This document shows, piece after piece, positions 17,219 to 26,795 of a stretch of DNA of 64,000 nt. Within the stretch, counting starts at the first letter, position 1. Each line of letters begins with the position of its first letter. The notes beneath the pieces are model-generated. The model saw nothing but the letters and a program-made list of their open reading frames with translations, was not told the origin of the DNA and made no database searches. Both the position numbers and the translations under genes were made by a program. This DNA is from FEN-1073 sp963780865 (GTDB taxonomy: Bacteria > Chloroflexota > Anaerolineae > Anaerolineales > RBG-16-64-43). The DNA is taken from the NCBI GenBank assembly GCA_963780865.1, contig CAWADT010000005.1:1-64000 (forward strand), written 5' to 3'.

Positions 17219-20107
17219 ATGCATGCAGCGTGGCAATCTTCAGTCTTTCGTCGAACCGCCCTGGTGCTGCTGGTTATTTTTCTGTGCGCCCTCGCGGTCG
17301 GGGTAGGGGCTCACCCGGCTCAGGCCCAAGGCACAAATATCGCCCTGAATAAACCGGTGACGTGTTCGTCCATCCAAAGCGGATCGTTCCCGTGCGCCAA
17401 CGCCGTGGACGGCAACACGGGCACGCGCTGGTCGAGCGCGTTCAGCGATCCGCAATGGATTCAGATCGACTTGGGATCGACCTACAACGTCACCAGCGTG
17501 ATTCTGCGCTGGGAAGCGGCCTATGGCAAATCGTTCCAGATCCAGATCTCGCCGGACGCCACCACTTGGACGACGCTCTACACCACCACCACCGGCGCGG
17601 GCGGCGTGCAGACCATTCCGGTGGCCGGCTCGGGGCGGTATATCCGCATGTATGGGACGGTCCGCTCCACCGCCTATGGCTACTCGCTATGGGAGTTCGA
17701 AGTCTACGCGGGCACACCGCCCACCAACACATTCACACCGACCTCTTCCTCCACAAGAACGGCCACGCCGACCAGCATCACGTTTACCCCGACCTCGACA
17801 TCCACCTTTACGTTGACACGGACCAGCACGGTTGTACCCCCGTCGCTCACGCCGACCCAAACGTCGACGCCATCGACAAATATCGCGCTACATAAACCGG
17901 TGACCTGCTCGTCGATTGAAAACGCAGGGACACCGTGCGCCAACGCGGTGGACGGCAACACGGGCACGCGCTGGTCGAGCGCGTTCAGCGACCCGCAATG
18001 GATCCAAATCGATTTGGGAGGGACCTACACGTTTACCAGCGTGATTTTGCGTTGGGAAACGGCCTACGGTAAATCCTTCCAGATCCAAGTCTCGCCGGAT
18101 GCATCCACCTGGACGCCGGTGTACACAACCACGACCGGGACGGGCGGGGTGCAGACCCTAACCATCACCGGGACGGGCCGCTATGTTCGGATGTACGGGA
18201 CCGTTCGCGCAACCGGCTACGGTTACTCGCTGTGGGAGTTCGAAGTCTACTCGAACACTCCGCCTCCCATAACGCTCACTCCGACGCCCACGTCCACCAG
18301 CACCTCCACGGGGACCATTGGACCCAGCAACACGCCCACCAGTACGCCCACGAGTACGCCGACACCCACCGTCACCCTCACGCCTACCGTTACGCTCACA
18401 CCCACGGTGACGCCGACGTTCACTCAGACGACCACGCTTGGGATCTGCAGCCAGCCCGCCCTTCCGGACTTCGGACCCAACGTGTTTATCTTCGACCCGG
18501 GCATGCCGGCCGCGACGATCCAGGCGCAGCTGGACGCGGACTTCAACCTGATGAAGGACACCACCACGGCGCAATTCTCGGAGAACCGCCGAGCGCACCT
18601 GTTCAAACCCGGCACCTATGCCGTCTCCGACAATGTCGGTTTCTACACCTCGGTTGCCGGCCTGGGGCTGAACCCCGGGGATGTGGTGATCAACGGTGAT
18701 ATCACCGTCGATGCCTTCAACGCCTCTGACGCCGGCAACGCCACCCAGAACTTCTGGCGCTCGGCCGAAAACCTGACCATCAATCCCGCCTCGGGAGCCG
18801 ATCGCTGGGCTGTCGCTCAGGCCGCGCCCTTCCGGCGGATCCAGGTCAACGGCGGCCTCAACCTCTTCCCGGCGGGCTATGGTTATGCGAGCGGCGGCTA
18901 CATCTCCGACGTCAAAACCACTGGCCAAGTGGCTTCGGTGGAGCAGCAGCAGTGGTACTCGAAGAATAGCAACTTCGGCAGCTGGTCCGGCTCGCTCTGG
19001 AATATGGTCTTCTCGGGCGTTGCCGGCGCTCCTGCGGCCAGCTTTCCGACTCCGCCGATGACCGTCCTTGGAACAACCCCGGTTTCCCGCGATGTCCCGT
19101 ACCTCTACTTCAGCGGCGGGAATTACTACGTGTTCGTGCCGGCGCTCCAGGCCAACAAGTCCGGAGCCAGCTGGCCGAACACGCCCGGCACCTCCGTGCC
19201 GATCACCCAGTTCTACGTCGTGAAGGCCGGAGACACCGCAACGACCATCAACAGCGCCCTCAACCAGGGCTGCAACCTGTTCTTCACTCCCGGCGTATAC
19301 CACGTCGACCAGACGATCAACGTTACCCATGCCGACACCGTCGTCCTCGGCGTCGGCTACCCGACGATCGTCAATGACGGCGGAGTCAACGCGATGCAGG
19401 TTGCAAACGTCGACGGCGTCCGGATCAAGGGTCTGCTCTTCGATGCCGGCACAACCAATGCCGCCGCGCAACTGACGATCGGCACCGCCGGCAGCACGAC
19501 CAGCCATGCCGGCGACCCCGTCTCGATGCAAGACACGTTCTTCCGCGTCGGCGGTGAGTTCGCCGGCAAGGTCACCACCAGCCTGATCGTCAACAGCTAC
19601 GACACCATCATCGACCACACCTGGATCTGGCGCGCCGACCACGGCGCCGGCGTGGGTTGGACAAGCAACACCGCCGACACCGGCCTGATCGTGAACGGCA
19701 ACAACGTCATCGCCACCGGCTTGTTCGTCGAGCACTACCAGAAGTACGAGGTCATCTGGAACGGTCAGAACGGCAAGATCATTTTCTTCCAAAACGAGAT
19801 GCCGTATGACCCGCCGAACCAAGCCGCCTGGATGAATGGCAGCACCAACGGCTATGCGGCGATCAAGGTGGCCGACACCGTCACCTCGTTCGAGGCTTGG
19901 GGCCTGGGCAGCTACTGCTTCTTCAACGTCAACTCGGCAGTCGTCTCGGCCAGAGCCTATGAGGCGCCGCAGGTTGCGGGTGTGAAGTGGCACAACCTGA
20001 CCACGATCTCGCTCGGCAACATGGGCGCCATCATTAACGTAATCAACACCACGGGTCCACGGACGCCGACCAATACAACCCCGGCGACGGTGACCAGCTA
20101 TCCCTAA
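17219..20107 (+). CDS. Secreted protein with two F5/8-type C (discoidin) domains and a beta-helix domain
   Basis: Exported 962-residue protein, probably acting on or binding extracellular polysaccharide. Residues 1-~38 are a signal peptide ending near AHPAQAQG. Two discoidin domains (about 40-165 and 220-345), each starting NIALHKPVTCSS-like and ending YGYSLWEFEVY, are known sugar-binding folds. TP/ST-rich linkers follow each (about 166-218 and 347-405), the type common in Anaerolineae. Residues ~410-962 form a large domain with repeated Asn/Gly rungs and a pectate-lyase/GH55-like look, often labelled coagulation factor 5/8 protein in Actinobacteria. GGAGGAGCTC precedes the ATG. The enzymatic call is tentative. 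Confidence 0.82.
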   Translation: MHAAWQSSVFRRTALVLLVIFLCALAVGVGAHPAQAQGTNIALNKPVTCSSIQSGSFPCANAVDGNTGTRWSSAFSDPQWIQIDLGSTYNVTSVILRWEAAYGKSFQIQISPDATTWTTLYTTTTGAGGVQTIPVAGSGRYIRMYGTVRSTAYGYSLWEFEVYAGTPPTNTFTPTSSSTRTATPTSITFTPTSTSTFTLTRTSTVVPPSLTPTQTSTPSTNIALHKPVTCSSIENAGTPCANAVDGNTGTRWSSAFSDPQWIQIDLGGTYTFTSVILRWETAYGKSFQIQVSPDASTWTPVYTTTTGTGGVQTLTITGTGRYVRMYGTVRATGYGYSLWEFEVYSNTPPPITLTPTPTSTSTSTGTIGPSNTPTSTPTSTPTPTVTLTPTVTLTPTVTPTFTQTTTLGICSQPALPDFGPNVFIFDPGMPAATIQAQLDADFNLMKDTTTAQFSENRRAHLFKPGTYAVSDNVGFYTSVAGLGLNPGDVVINGDITVDAFNASDAGNATQNFWRSAENLTINPASGADRWAVAQAAPFRRIQVNGGLNLFPAGYGYASGGYISDVKTTGQVASVEQQQWYSKNSNFGSWSGSLWNMVFSGVAGAPAASFPTPPMTVLGTTPVSRDVPYLYFSGGNYYVFVPALQANKSGASWPNTPGTSVPITQFYVVKAGDTATTINSALNQGCNLFFTPGVYHVDQTINVTHADTVVLGVGYPTIVNDGGVNAMQVANVDGVRIKGLLFDAGTTNAAAQLTIGTAGSTTSHAGDPVSMQDTFFRVGGEFAGKVTTSLIVNSYDTIIDHTWIWRADHGAGVGWTSNTADTGLIVNGNNVIATGLFVEHYQKYEVIWNGQNGKIIFFQNEMPYDPPNQAAWMNGSTNGYAAIKVADTVTSFEAWGLGSYCFFNVNSAVVSARAYEAPQVAGVKWHNLTTISLGNMGAIINVINTTGPRTPTNTTPATVTSYP

Positions 20108-20131
20108 CCTTTAGCGGTATTCCGCACGTTT

Positions 20132-20164
20132 GCCGGCCAGCCTGGCTGCATAGGGCTGGCCGGC
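20132..20164 (+). terminator. Rho-independent-like hairpin after the discoidin protein
   Basis: Perfect 11-bp stem GCCGGCCAGCC/GGCTGGCCGGC, loop 11 nt, 25 bases after the stop codon, followed by GTTGTATT. U-tract is poor. Confidence 0.6.
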
Positions 20165-20266
20165 GTTGTATTAGGGAGCAGGGAGCAAACGATCGTGCAG
20201 AATTAATTGAATTATGCAGCCAGTAGTTACTGGTATAAGTTTTGAAAATTATTTAATGTGATGGTC

Positions 20267-20947
20267 TCATATCGGTCGTTTTGCCAAAAGGATTTCAACC
20301 GGCAAGCCCCACATGGATTGCTCTTTTCGCTCCAAGATGACAAAGTCCATATCTCTCAAGAATAATTGCGCCCGGATCGGTCGGCAATCCGCCCATGCGG
20401 GGAAGGCCCGGTGCGCCCATTCATACAATCCGGCCATCATGCTTGGTCTTTCCTTTTGGGTCATGGAAACGACGCACAAGCGTCCACCGCGACGGAGAAC
20501 CCGGCGGCATTCCGCGACGACAGTGGGGATCTCAGGCGTATCAAACAATTCAAGGGTAAAAGAAATAAAAATGGCGTCGATAGATTCGGTTGGAAAGGGC
20601 AATTTGGCCGCGTCGCCGATTTTCAATTCGACGCGGTCGGCGAGACCGGCTTTGCGAAGCAAGGATTGGGAAAGGCGGTACATGCCCGGCGAAATATCGA
20701 TGCCGTATACTTTGCCCGGCGTTCCAACCGATCGAGCCAATGCTAATAGCGACCGCCCCGTCCCGAAGCCGATCTCGAGTACGGCCTCCCCGGATTGCAC
20801 GTTCAACATTTTCAGACCTTGTTCCTTGAATCGCTGTTCGCTTCCACCAGCCAGCAAGTCGTACCATCCGCTCATTCTATCGTAGGCGGTCTGCGCTTCT
20901 GCCTTCGACCGCATAACCCGGCTGATTTGGTTCATTGGATCGTCCAT
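20267..20947 (-). CDS. Class I SAM-dependent methyltransferase (UbiE-like)
   Basis: A 226-residue methyltransferase. Motif I EIGFGTGRSLL, the acidic residue in YGIDISPGM, motif II GDAAKLPFP and FTLELFD are in canonical order. UbiE/COQ5 relatives methylate quinones or lipids, but the substrate here is not evident. ATG 20947 follows GGAG. It is 37 bases downstream of the transporter gene 20984-22276 on the same strand, so both may share a transcript. Confidence 0.82.
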   Translation of the reverse strand: MDDPMNQISRVMRSKAEAQTAYDRMSGWYDLLAGGSEQRFKEQGLKMLNVQSGEAVLEIGFGTGRSLLALARSVGTPGKVYGIDISPGMYRLSQSLLRKAGLADRVELKIGDAAKLPFPTESIDAIFISFTLELFDTPEIPTVVAECRRVLRRGGRLCVVSMTQKERPSMMAGLYEWAHRAFPAWADCRPIRAQLFLRDMDFVILERKEQSMWGLPVEILLAKRPI

Positions 20948-20983
20948 TCTCCGGCAATCCTCCGGGATTCTCTTGAAAAGATC

Positions 20984-22276
20984 TCATCGCACAAACAACG
21001 GATAAGCCAGCGCGTACAGCACGGATGTCACGGCGCAGGTGGCCAGCGTCACCGGCAAACCTCGCCGGTTCCATAATTTTGTCGTAATGGGAGTATGCGT
21101 TTTTCTGGAAAGATTGGCGATGACAATAGTGGCCGACGAGCCGATGATCGTACCGTTGCCGCCGAAGCCAGCTCCGAAAACCAAGGCCCACCAAAGCGGC
21201 CCGGTTTCCATCCCCCTCGCGGACAAGCCCTGGATCACCGGGATCAGGGCGATGGTAATGGGCACGTTATCCACTACCGCCGATAACGCGGCGATTATCC
21301 AGATGAAGAGAATCCCGAATAACACCGGAGGAAGTGCGCTGGCGCCCGCAATAAATCGAACGATGGAATCCAGCACGCCCGCCGCTTCCAAACCGCCCAC
21401 CATCGCGAATAGCGAAGTAAAGAATATCAACAGCCCCCAGTCCACTTTGCGGATGGCTTCGTCAAAATCGGGGCGGACCAACACAAGCGCGGCGGCGGCC
21501 GCCCCGAGCGAGATAAATGCAGGGCTGAGATTAAGTACACCGTGGAAGAAGAAGAATAAAACCGCCGTTCCCAGAACCGCCAGAACCTTCCACGCCATAG
21601 TGCGATCGGTTATTGTTTCGGCGGGGTTAAGATGCAGCAGAACCTTGGCGTTGGCCGGCTGAACGGATAATTCCTTGCGGAAGAGAAATCTTAGCAGGAT
21701 CAGCGAGCTCAACCAGATGACGATCACCACGGGCAATGCACGGGTCAGAAAGTCATCGAAGGTATATCCGGCAGCGGAGGCGATCAGAATGTTCGGCGGA
21801 TCGCCCACCAGAGTCGCCACGCCACCAATGTTCGAAAGCAGGGCTTCCGTTACAAGGTACGGCAGAGGCGCAATCCCGAGTATCTCGCAAATAAGAATGG
21901 TTACCGGGGCGATCAGCACCACCGTGGTTACGTTGTTCAACACCATCGAGAGCGCCGCTGTAATCGTGCCCAATAGCAACAGCAGCCAAACCGGCCGGCC
22001 GCGTGAAACCTTCCCGGCCCAAACGGCGAGATACTGAAAGACACCGCTTGGCTCCAGCAGGGCGACAAGGAGCATCATCCCGAGCAACAACCCGAGGGTG
22101 TTGAAATCCACGGAAGCAAGGGCCTTCGATTCTGAATAAAAACCGAGCAATTTACCCAAACCAACGATCAACACGGCTCCGGTAATGGCGGCGATCGTCC
22201 GGTTGATCTTCTCCGTGAAGATCAGCCAGAGGCTGACTATAAAGATCAGACTTGTCAAAACGGCGGCCGCAATCAT
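20984..22276 (-). CDS. ArsB/NhaD-family membrane transporter
   Basis: Polytopic inner-membrane transporter of 430 residues with about eleven hydrophobic spans. The family includes arsenite pumps, Na+/H+ antiporters and the P-protein. Diagnostic segments are LNNVTTVVL and VDNVPITIAL, the paired re-entrant motifs of the ion-transporter superfamily, and GDPPNILIAS. I start at ATG 22276 because it overlaps the TGA of the CBS gene as ATGA; an in-frame ATG at 22300 is less likely. Coupled translation with the CBS-domain protein suggests that adenylate-binding CBS regulates the transporter. The ion is unknown. Confidence 0.85.
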   Translation of the reverse strand: MIAAAVLTSLIFIVSLWLIFTEKINRTIAAITGAVLIVGLGKLLGFYSESKALASVDFNTLGLLLGMMLLVALLEPSGVFQYLAVWAGKVSRGRPVWLLLLLGTITAALSMVLNNVTTVVLIAPVTILICEILGIAPLPYLVTEALLSNIGGVATLVGDPPNILIASAAGYTFDDFLTRALPVVIVIWLSSLILLRFLFRKELSVQPANAKVLLHLNPAETITDRTMAWKVLAVLGTAVLFFFFHGVLNLSPAFISLGAAAAALVLVRPDFDEAIRKVDWGLLIFFTSLFAMVGGLEAAGVLDSIVRFIAGASALPPVLFGILFIWIIAALSAVVDNVPITIALIPVIQGLSARGMETGPLWWALVFGAGFGGNGTIIGSSATIVIANLSRKTHTPITTKLWNRRGLPVTLATCAVTSVLYALAYPLFVR

Positions 22277-22740
22277 GGTATTTTGTTCTCTGTCGGCCAA
22301 ATCGAGAGAACGGCCGTCCCAATATCCACTCGGGAGACGATCCCGACCAATCCCCCGTTCCTATTCACCACCGGAATATCCACCAATTGATGCTGGAGCA
22401 TGAGCGCATAAGCGCGCAGCAAACCGTCATCTTCGTCGACGGTTATGACAGTTTGCATAAGGGTGGTTACCGGGCGATTCAACAGTCCGGGTTCCGGCCG
22501 GGTCGTTTCCACCGCTCCGAAATCATGGACGAAATCCACATCCGGCACAAGCTTTACGAAATCCGGTAATTCCAGTGAGAGCAAATCGCTCAGCCGGATA
22601 ATCCCCAAGGGTTTCCCTTGATCATCGACCACAGGCAATACGCCCACATGATGCTTTACGAAGATCCCCGCGGCCTTGGCGATCGTTGCATCAGAGGGGA
22701 TGGAAACGACGTTTCTTTTCATGCAATCCTTGACCTGCAT
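22273..22740 (-). CDS. CBS-domain pair protein
   Basis: Two CBS domains (about 7-60 and 92-148) fill this 155-residue protein, with the repeated pattern VGVLPVVDDQGKPLGIIRLSDLL and VDIPVVNRNGGLVGIVSRVDI. CBS pairs bind ATP, AMP or similar nucleotides and switch partner proteins. Its stop overlaps the start of the ArsB/NhaD gene by four bases, and the ClC channel with its own CBS pair is just upstream on the same strand, so it may sense energy state for ion transport. Confidence 0.85.
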   Translation of the reverse strand: MQVKDCMKRNVVSIPSDATIAKAAGIFVKHHVGVLPVVDDQGKPLGIIRLSDLLSLELPDFVKLVPDVDFVHDFGAVETTRPEPGLLNRPVTTLMQTVITVDEDDGLLRAYALMLQHQLVDIPVVNRNGGLVGIVSRVDIGTAVLSIWPTENKIP

Positions 22741-22847
22741 GGTTTATTTCTCCTTTTCTATGGATTGAGGGTTTACCATTCCCAAGATAAAGCAACCCTC
22801 AACACAATGGAATTCATCGGCATGCCAAAATATCATGAGAATCCAAG

Positions 22848-24932
22848 CTATGGAACCGTCGGTATGGAGTCCGAACCCAGACGTGCGGCGAATACAGTGC
22901 GCACCTCTTGGACGCATTCGCGTTCACACAGCATGGTAACCGTATCGCCGGTTTCCAGCACCGTATCCCCGCGCGGGATCTGCAGATCGCGACCTCGGCG
23001 GATAAGCACCATCACGGCATTCTGGGGTAAACCAAGCGCGGCTACGGTTTTCCCGGAGGCGCGCGAAACAGGCAGGATCGGGATATCAATGAATTGAGCT
23101 CTGTCGTCGCTTACGATGTGGGTTTGTTCCGCCCGATGGCGGGCTTCTTCACGTCGCATCGTCCCGTAGTCATAGGCTCGGACAAGATCATTCCGCCGCA
23201 CCACACCAACCAGGCGCCGCGGATCGTCGCGGGCCACGACCGGAAGACGGGAAAGGTCGCGCGGCGCCATCCGGCGCAATGCCGTGCCGACGGTGTCGTC
23301 GGGAAACACGCTCACCACATCGAGCGTCGCGATATCACGCACATGCAATTGATCCAGAGGTTTTCCCCCGCTCTCGGATGCCCGGCGGTAATCCTCCAGC
23401 GAAACCATTCCCAGCAGGCTTCCATCCCCGTTCAACACCGCGAAGCCGTGCCGGCCCGTGCGGATGAATTCGCCCGTTAATTTATCCACCGGCAGATCGG
23501 CCGCAACAGTGACGGGCTCCCGAACCATGATTTCATCAACCCGGACCGTCTGCATCACGTCCAAATCGAGCCCATTGCGCATGCGCACTCCCCGCCGCGC
23601 CAGCTTGAGGGTGTAGATCAATTCATGGTGCAGTCGTTCGGAGAGAATCAGGCTCACGATGACTCCCGCCATCAGCGGAACGATCATCCGGTAATCGTTG
23701 GTCATCTCGAAGACGATCATGAAAGCGGTGAGGGGAGCGCGGGCAGCGCCCGCAAAAACCGCCGCCATGCCGACGACGGCGAATGCGCCCGGACCGGCGG
23801 TCATGCCCGGAGCAAAATGTTCGACGACGGCTCCAAATGCGCCGCCCAGCGCCACGCCGATGAACAACGCGGGCGCGAAAACCCCGCCCGAGTTTCCCGA
23901 ACCCAAAGTGAGCGACGTCGCCAGCGGCTTGAGCAACACAAGCGCGAACAACAGGAGGAAAGGCATCTTTCCCAGGAGCGCGCTTTCGATCGTGGTAAAT
24001 CCCGATCCGAAGATTTCCGGCAGACTGGCGCCGACGGGGTAGCCGGCGGGCAGGTGCAACGCCAACGGATAAACCAGCGCCAACCCGCCCAGGAGCAAAC
24101 CGCCGACAGCCGGCTTGATTGCATCATGCACTTTCCAACGGTCAAAGAGATCTTCAAACCCGTACAATAGACGGATGAAACCGACCGCAGCCAACGCCGC
24201 AAAAACGCCCAACAGGGCATACAGTAAAATCTCCCACGGTGTTTTTACGCTGTATAAAGGAATGGTAAATGCCGGATTGTCGCCGAGAAATACGCGCGAT
24301 ACGGTGCTGGCGGTAATGGCTGAGATGATGACATTACCCAGATCGCCCAGGTGCAATTCGCCCAGAATGATTTCCATGGCAAATACGACGCCAGCGATGG
24401 GGGCGTTGAACGTGGCGGCAATGCCGGCCGCGGCTCCGCAGGCAACCAGGTTTCTCAGCCGGGCCTCCGATAAGTGCAGCCATTGACCGATAGTCGAACC
24501 CAGCGCGGAACCCACTTGCACGATCGGGCCTTCGCGTCCGGCGGAACCGCCGCTGCCAATGCAGAGGGCGGAGGCGAGAATTTTCGCAACGGCCACCCGC
24601 GGCCGGATCCTCCCTCCGCGCAGGGCGATGGCTTGCATGACTTCCGGAACGCCGTGTCCTTTCGCCTCCTTGGCGAAAAAAGCAATGATCGGACCAGCGA
24701 GCAAACCGCCCAGCGCTGGAACTAGCACGACCAATCCATAGCCGAGAAATCCGAACGCGGATTTTCCCCCGTTGAAAAAGAGGTTCTGGATCCAGGCAAT
24801 CAGGCGGATAAAAAATACCGCCCCCAACCCAGTCCCGGCGCCGACGACGAGCGCCGTCCCGATCAGCACGGTCGGTTCGGAAGGTTGCAGGCGATCGAGC
24901 AAGTTCGCAAGACGGGGCTTAAGGGCGCTCAT
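22848..24932 (-). CDS. ClC-family chloride channel/antiporter with CBS pair and TrkA-C-like domain
   Basis: 694 residues. The membrane part (about 20-435) shows the ClC selectivity motifs GSGGSAGREGP, and GSGNSGGVFAPALF. CBS domains follow at about 455-580 (VREPVTVAADLP, RDIATLDVVSVFPDD), and a ~75-residue C-terminal piece with VLETGDTVTMLCE is TrkA-C (RCK_C)-like. The glutamate of GREGP is the gating/proton glutamate position, pointing to either antiport or gated channel. ATG 24932 lies 15 bases after AGGAGG, an unusually long gap, but no closer in-frame start exists. First gene of the ion-transport set running down to 20984. Confidence 0.9.
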   Translation of the reverse strand: MSALKPRLANLLDRLQPSEPTVLIGTALVVGAGTGLGAVFFIRLIAWIQNLFFNGGKSAFGFLGYGLVVLVPALGGLLAGPIIAFFAKEAKGHGVPEVMQAIALRGGRIRPRVAVAKILASALCIGSGGSAGREGPIVQVGSALGSTIGQWLHLSEARLRNLVACGAAAGIAATFNAPIAGVVFAMEIILGELHLGDLGNVIISAITASTVSRVFLGDNPAFTIPLYSVKTPWEILLYALLGVFAALAAVGFIRLLYGFEDLFDRWKVHDAIKPAVGGLLLGGLALVYPLALHLPAGYPVGASLPEIFGSGFTTIESALLGKMPFLLLFALVLLKPLATSLTLGSGNSGGVFAPALFIGVALGGAFGAVVEHFAPGMTAGPGAFAVVGMAAVFAGAARAPLTAFMIVFEMTNDYRMIVPLMAGVIVSLILSERLHHELIYTLKLARRGVRMRNGLDLDVMQTVRVDEIMVREPVTVAADLPVDKLTGEFIRTGRHGFAVLNGDGSLLGMVSLEDYRRASESGGKPLDQLHVRDIATLDVVSVFPDDTVGTALRRMAPRDLSRLPVVARDDPRRLVGVVRRNDLVRAYDYGTMRREEARHRAEQTHIVSDDRAQFIDIPILPVSRASGKTVAALGLPQNAVMVLIRRGRDLQIPRGDTVLETGDTVTMLCERECVQEVRTVFAARLGSDSIPTVP

Positions 24933-25459
24933 CGATTTGCCATTCCTCCTAAAGTTAATTATTTAATCATCCTTACGGATGCATCCTCTACTCTATCAGG
25001 ATTACTGTTATAGGCGCTTCCTGTTCAATGATTTCTCCAACGTCCAAGGAAAGCCCCTTTTCGGATTAAATTAAATGGAGGCTTCAATTGACAGCCTCCA
25101 CCATAGCCGAAGGAAAGAATCCATTTCTTTCGGGTACCGCTTATTCGATTGCCATCAATATATCAAAAAAACAAAGAAAATTCCAGACCAGAGGGATTCC
25201 GATTTCCGTTCTTGCAGCCCCCTCTTTGGGGAATGTTTTCCTAATCTATCCTAAGCCATGGCTTTGGAATCCTTCGCGATCATCAGAATGAAACCTTCCT
25301 CGGCGTTGATAGTACCATCCGCATCCATTCGAATGGTTATAACGGAGGAGATAGACCATCAACGGCATATTCCTCCGTATTCAATTGTTTTCATGAAAAT
25401 ACGATTCCTCCCTCATGAAAGGGAGTCATGGTCATCTAGTAGTTCGGCGGGAATCATTC
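24933..25459. other. Intergenic stretch, no gene seen
   Basis: Over 500 bases between the divergent ClC gene and the TetR-type promoter. Only short, low-quality frames; no RNA structure recognised. Confidence 0.45.
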
Positions 25460-25511
25460 GTGACAATGTTCCCTGGATGGAATAGAATAATAACCGACCG
25501 ACTAGTCGGTC
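25460..25511 (+). promoter_or_regulatory. Promoter with TetR-type palindromic operator
   Basis: GTGACA at 25460-25465, 17-base spacer, TAGAAT at 25483-25488. Right behind it, 25496-25511 is a perfect 16-bp palindrome GACCGACTAGTCGGTC, of the kind bound by TetR regulators. GAAGGAG at about 25518 then precedes the ATG at 25529. The site would autoregulate a TetR gene, but only its first codons remain. Confidence 0.75.
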
Positions 25512-25528
25512 TATTATGAAGGAGTCTT

Positions 25529-25899
25529 ATGGCGCCCCGACCCGACGTCAGCGGGCGCAAGTCAGGTCGGTCGCGCCAGACGGTTCTGGAGGTTGTTCGT
25601 TACGACCGCGAGAGTACGATGTTCGTCGTAGCGGCGGGATTCGGTCCAAAGTCTGATTGGTATATCAACATACGCAGTGACCCAAGGGTGACCGTCCAGT
25701 GCGGACGGCACAAATGGGAGATGGTCGCCACATTCCTGACACCCGCGCAAGCTGGCGAGGAATTGCTTGAGTACAATCGACATAATCCCTTTGCGATGGG
25801 CGAATTAGCCGGTTTCATGGGTATCGTCTGGACGGGAGCGAGGCCGACGTGCGCGGACTAGGTCAGTTGCTCTCCATGGTCGCCTTTCGACCGCGGTGA
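25529..25899 (+). pseudogene. Chimeric remnant: TetR leader fused to deazaflavin-dependent nitroreductase
   Basis: The first eight codons (MAPRPDVS) and the upstream operator resemble the usual start of Chloroflexota TetR regulators. From GRKSGRSRQTVLEVVR onward the protein follows the Ddn-type nitroreductase/F420-dependent oxidoreductase family (FVVAAGFGPKSDWYINIR, NPRVTVQCG). The family's first ~30 residues are missing. The open frame stops at 25861, but a one-base shift near 25832 restores DGSEADVRGLGQLLSMVAF up to TGA 25897-25899, the family's C-terminus. Thus both ends are broken and activity is unlikely. Confidence 0.75.
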
Positions 25900-26347
25900 G
25901 AATTCGAGGGTGAATTGGGAACTATCAATGGCATTTGAGATCTAGCGTTGTGTATTTGGTTCGATTTTAAGGGATTATGGAGAACCATAAATAAGGCTTA
26001 TCACTACAAGGCGCCTTGCAACTATTTTGAAAGGATTCGTTGCAGGTGAGGTAAATTTCTATTAAAATAATATATGATGACCAAGACTATTTCCCATTAT
26101 ACGATCGCCACTGATCCGAAAGGAAAAAGAATTTCAGAGCGGGAAGTGATAAACATGTTATATCCAGAATAGACAAGGGTGAAGATCACAAAGTATAATT
26201 ATTTATGGGAAGTAAGAATCCATATTTGGAACTTAAAATCGTCGATATTAGAAAATTAACCTGAACGCGAAATAAACCGGCTGAAAATTTGATCTACGCA
26301 GCCATGGCCTGTTTTTTTTCGGACTTCCACTCAAAAGGAGAACAGAA
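25900..26347. other. AT-rich intergenic stretch
   Basis: About 450 bases. A 31-codon frame begins MTKTISHYTIATDPKGKR near 26077 and stops after NMLYPE; it is too short to assign and may be decayed. AAAAGGAG at ~26334 serves OsmC. Confidence 0.4.
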
Positions 26348-26746
26348 ATGGAAATGATCGTCGATTTTCCCGGAGGTTCACGGGTGGATGCGCATTTTGG
26401 GGAATTCATCGTCAGGACCGACCAGCCGAGAGAAGGGGGAGGGAACGGATCCGCGCCAACCCCCTTTGATACTTTTCTCGCCTCGCTCGTAACTTGCGCG
26501 GGGATCTATGTTTTAGGATTCTGCCGCCACCGGGGAGTAGATCCGGCCGGAATACGACTTGTGCAAAACACCGAGGTTGACACAAGCACCGGGTTGGTAA
26601 CCAAGGTATTGCTGGATATCCAGCTACCGGCCGCCTTCCCTGAAAAATACCGGGCGGCGGTAATCCAGGCTGCGGAATTATGCAAAGTTAAAAAACATTT
26701 TGAGCACCCACCGTTGATCGACGTGACCACTTCCCTCCATGCTTGA
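26348..26746 (+). CDS. OsmC-family protein
   Basis: A 132-residue member of the OsmC/Ohr superfamily. The two cysteines expected in peroxidase members occur at LVTCAGIYVL and in AAELCKVKKH, with a third in GFCRHRG; the APTPFD segment is typical. OsmC proteins reduce organic hydroperoxides using thiols, but YhfA-like members in sulfur loci have other roles. AAAAGGAG precedes ATG 26348. It starts a set with rhodanese and NifX-like genes on the same strand, spacing about 50 bases, which favours a thiol or persulfide-related function. Confidence 0.88.
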   Translation: MEMIVDFPGGSRVDAHFGEFIVRTDQPREGGGNGSAPTPFDTFLASLVTCAGIYVLGFCRHRGVDPAGIRLVQNTEVDTSTGLVTKVLLDIQLPAAFPEKYRAAVIQAAELCKVKKHFEHPPLIDVTTSLHA

Positions 26747-26795
26747 TGTGGGATAATCGTTGACCAACCGGGGACGTTTTCAAAAGGAGGCGAGT

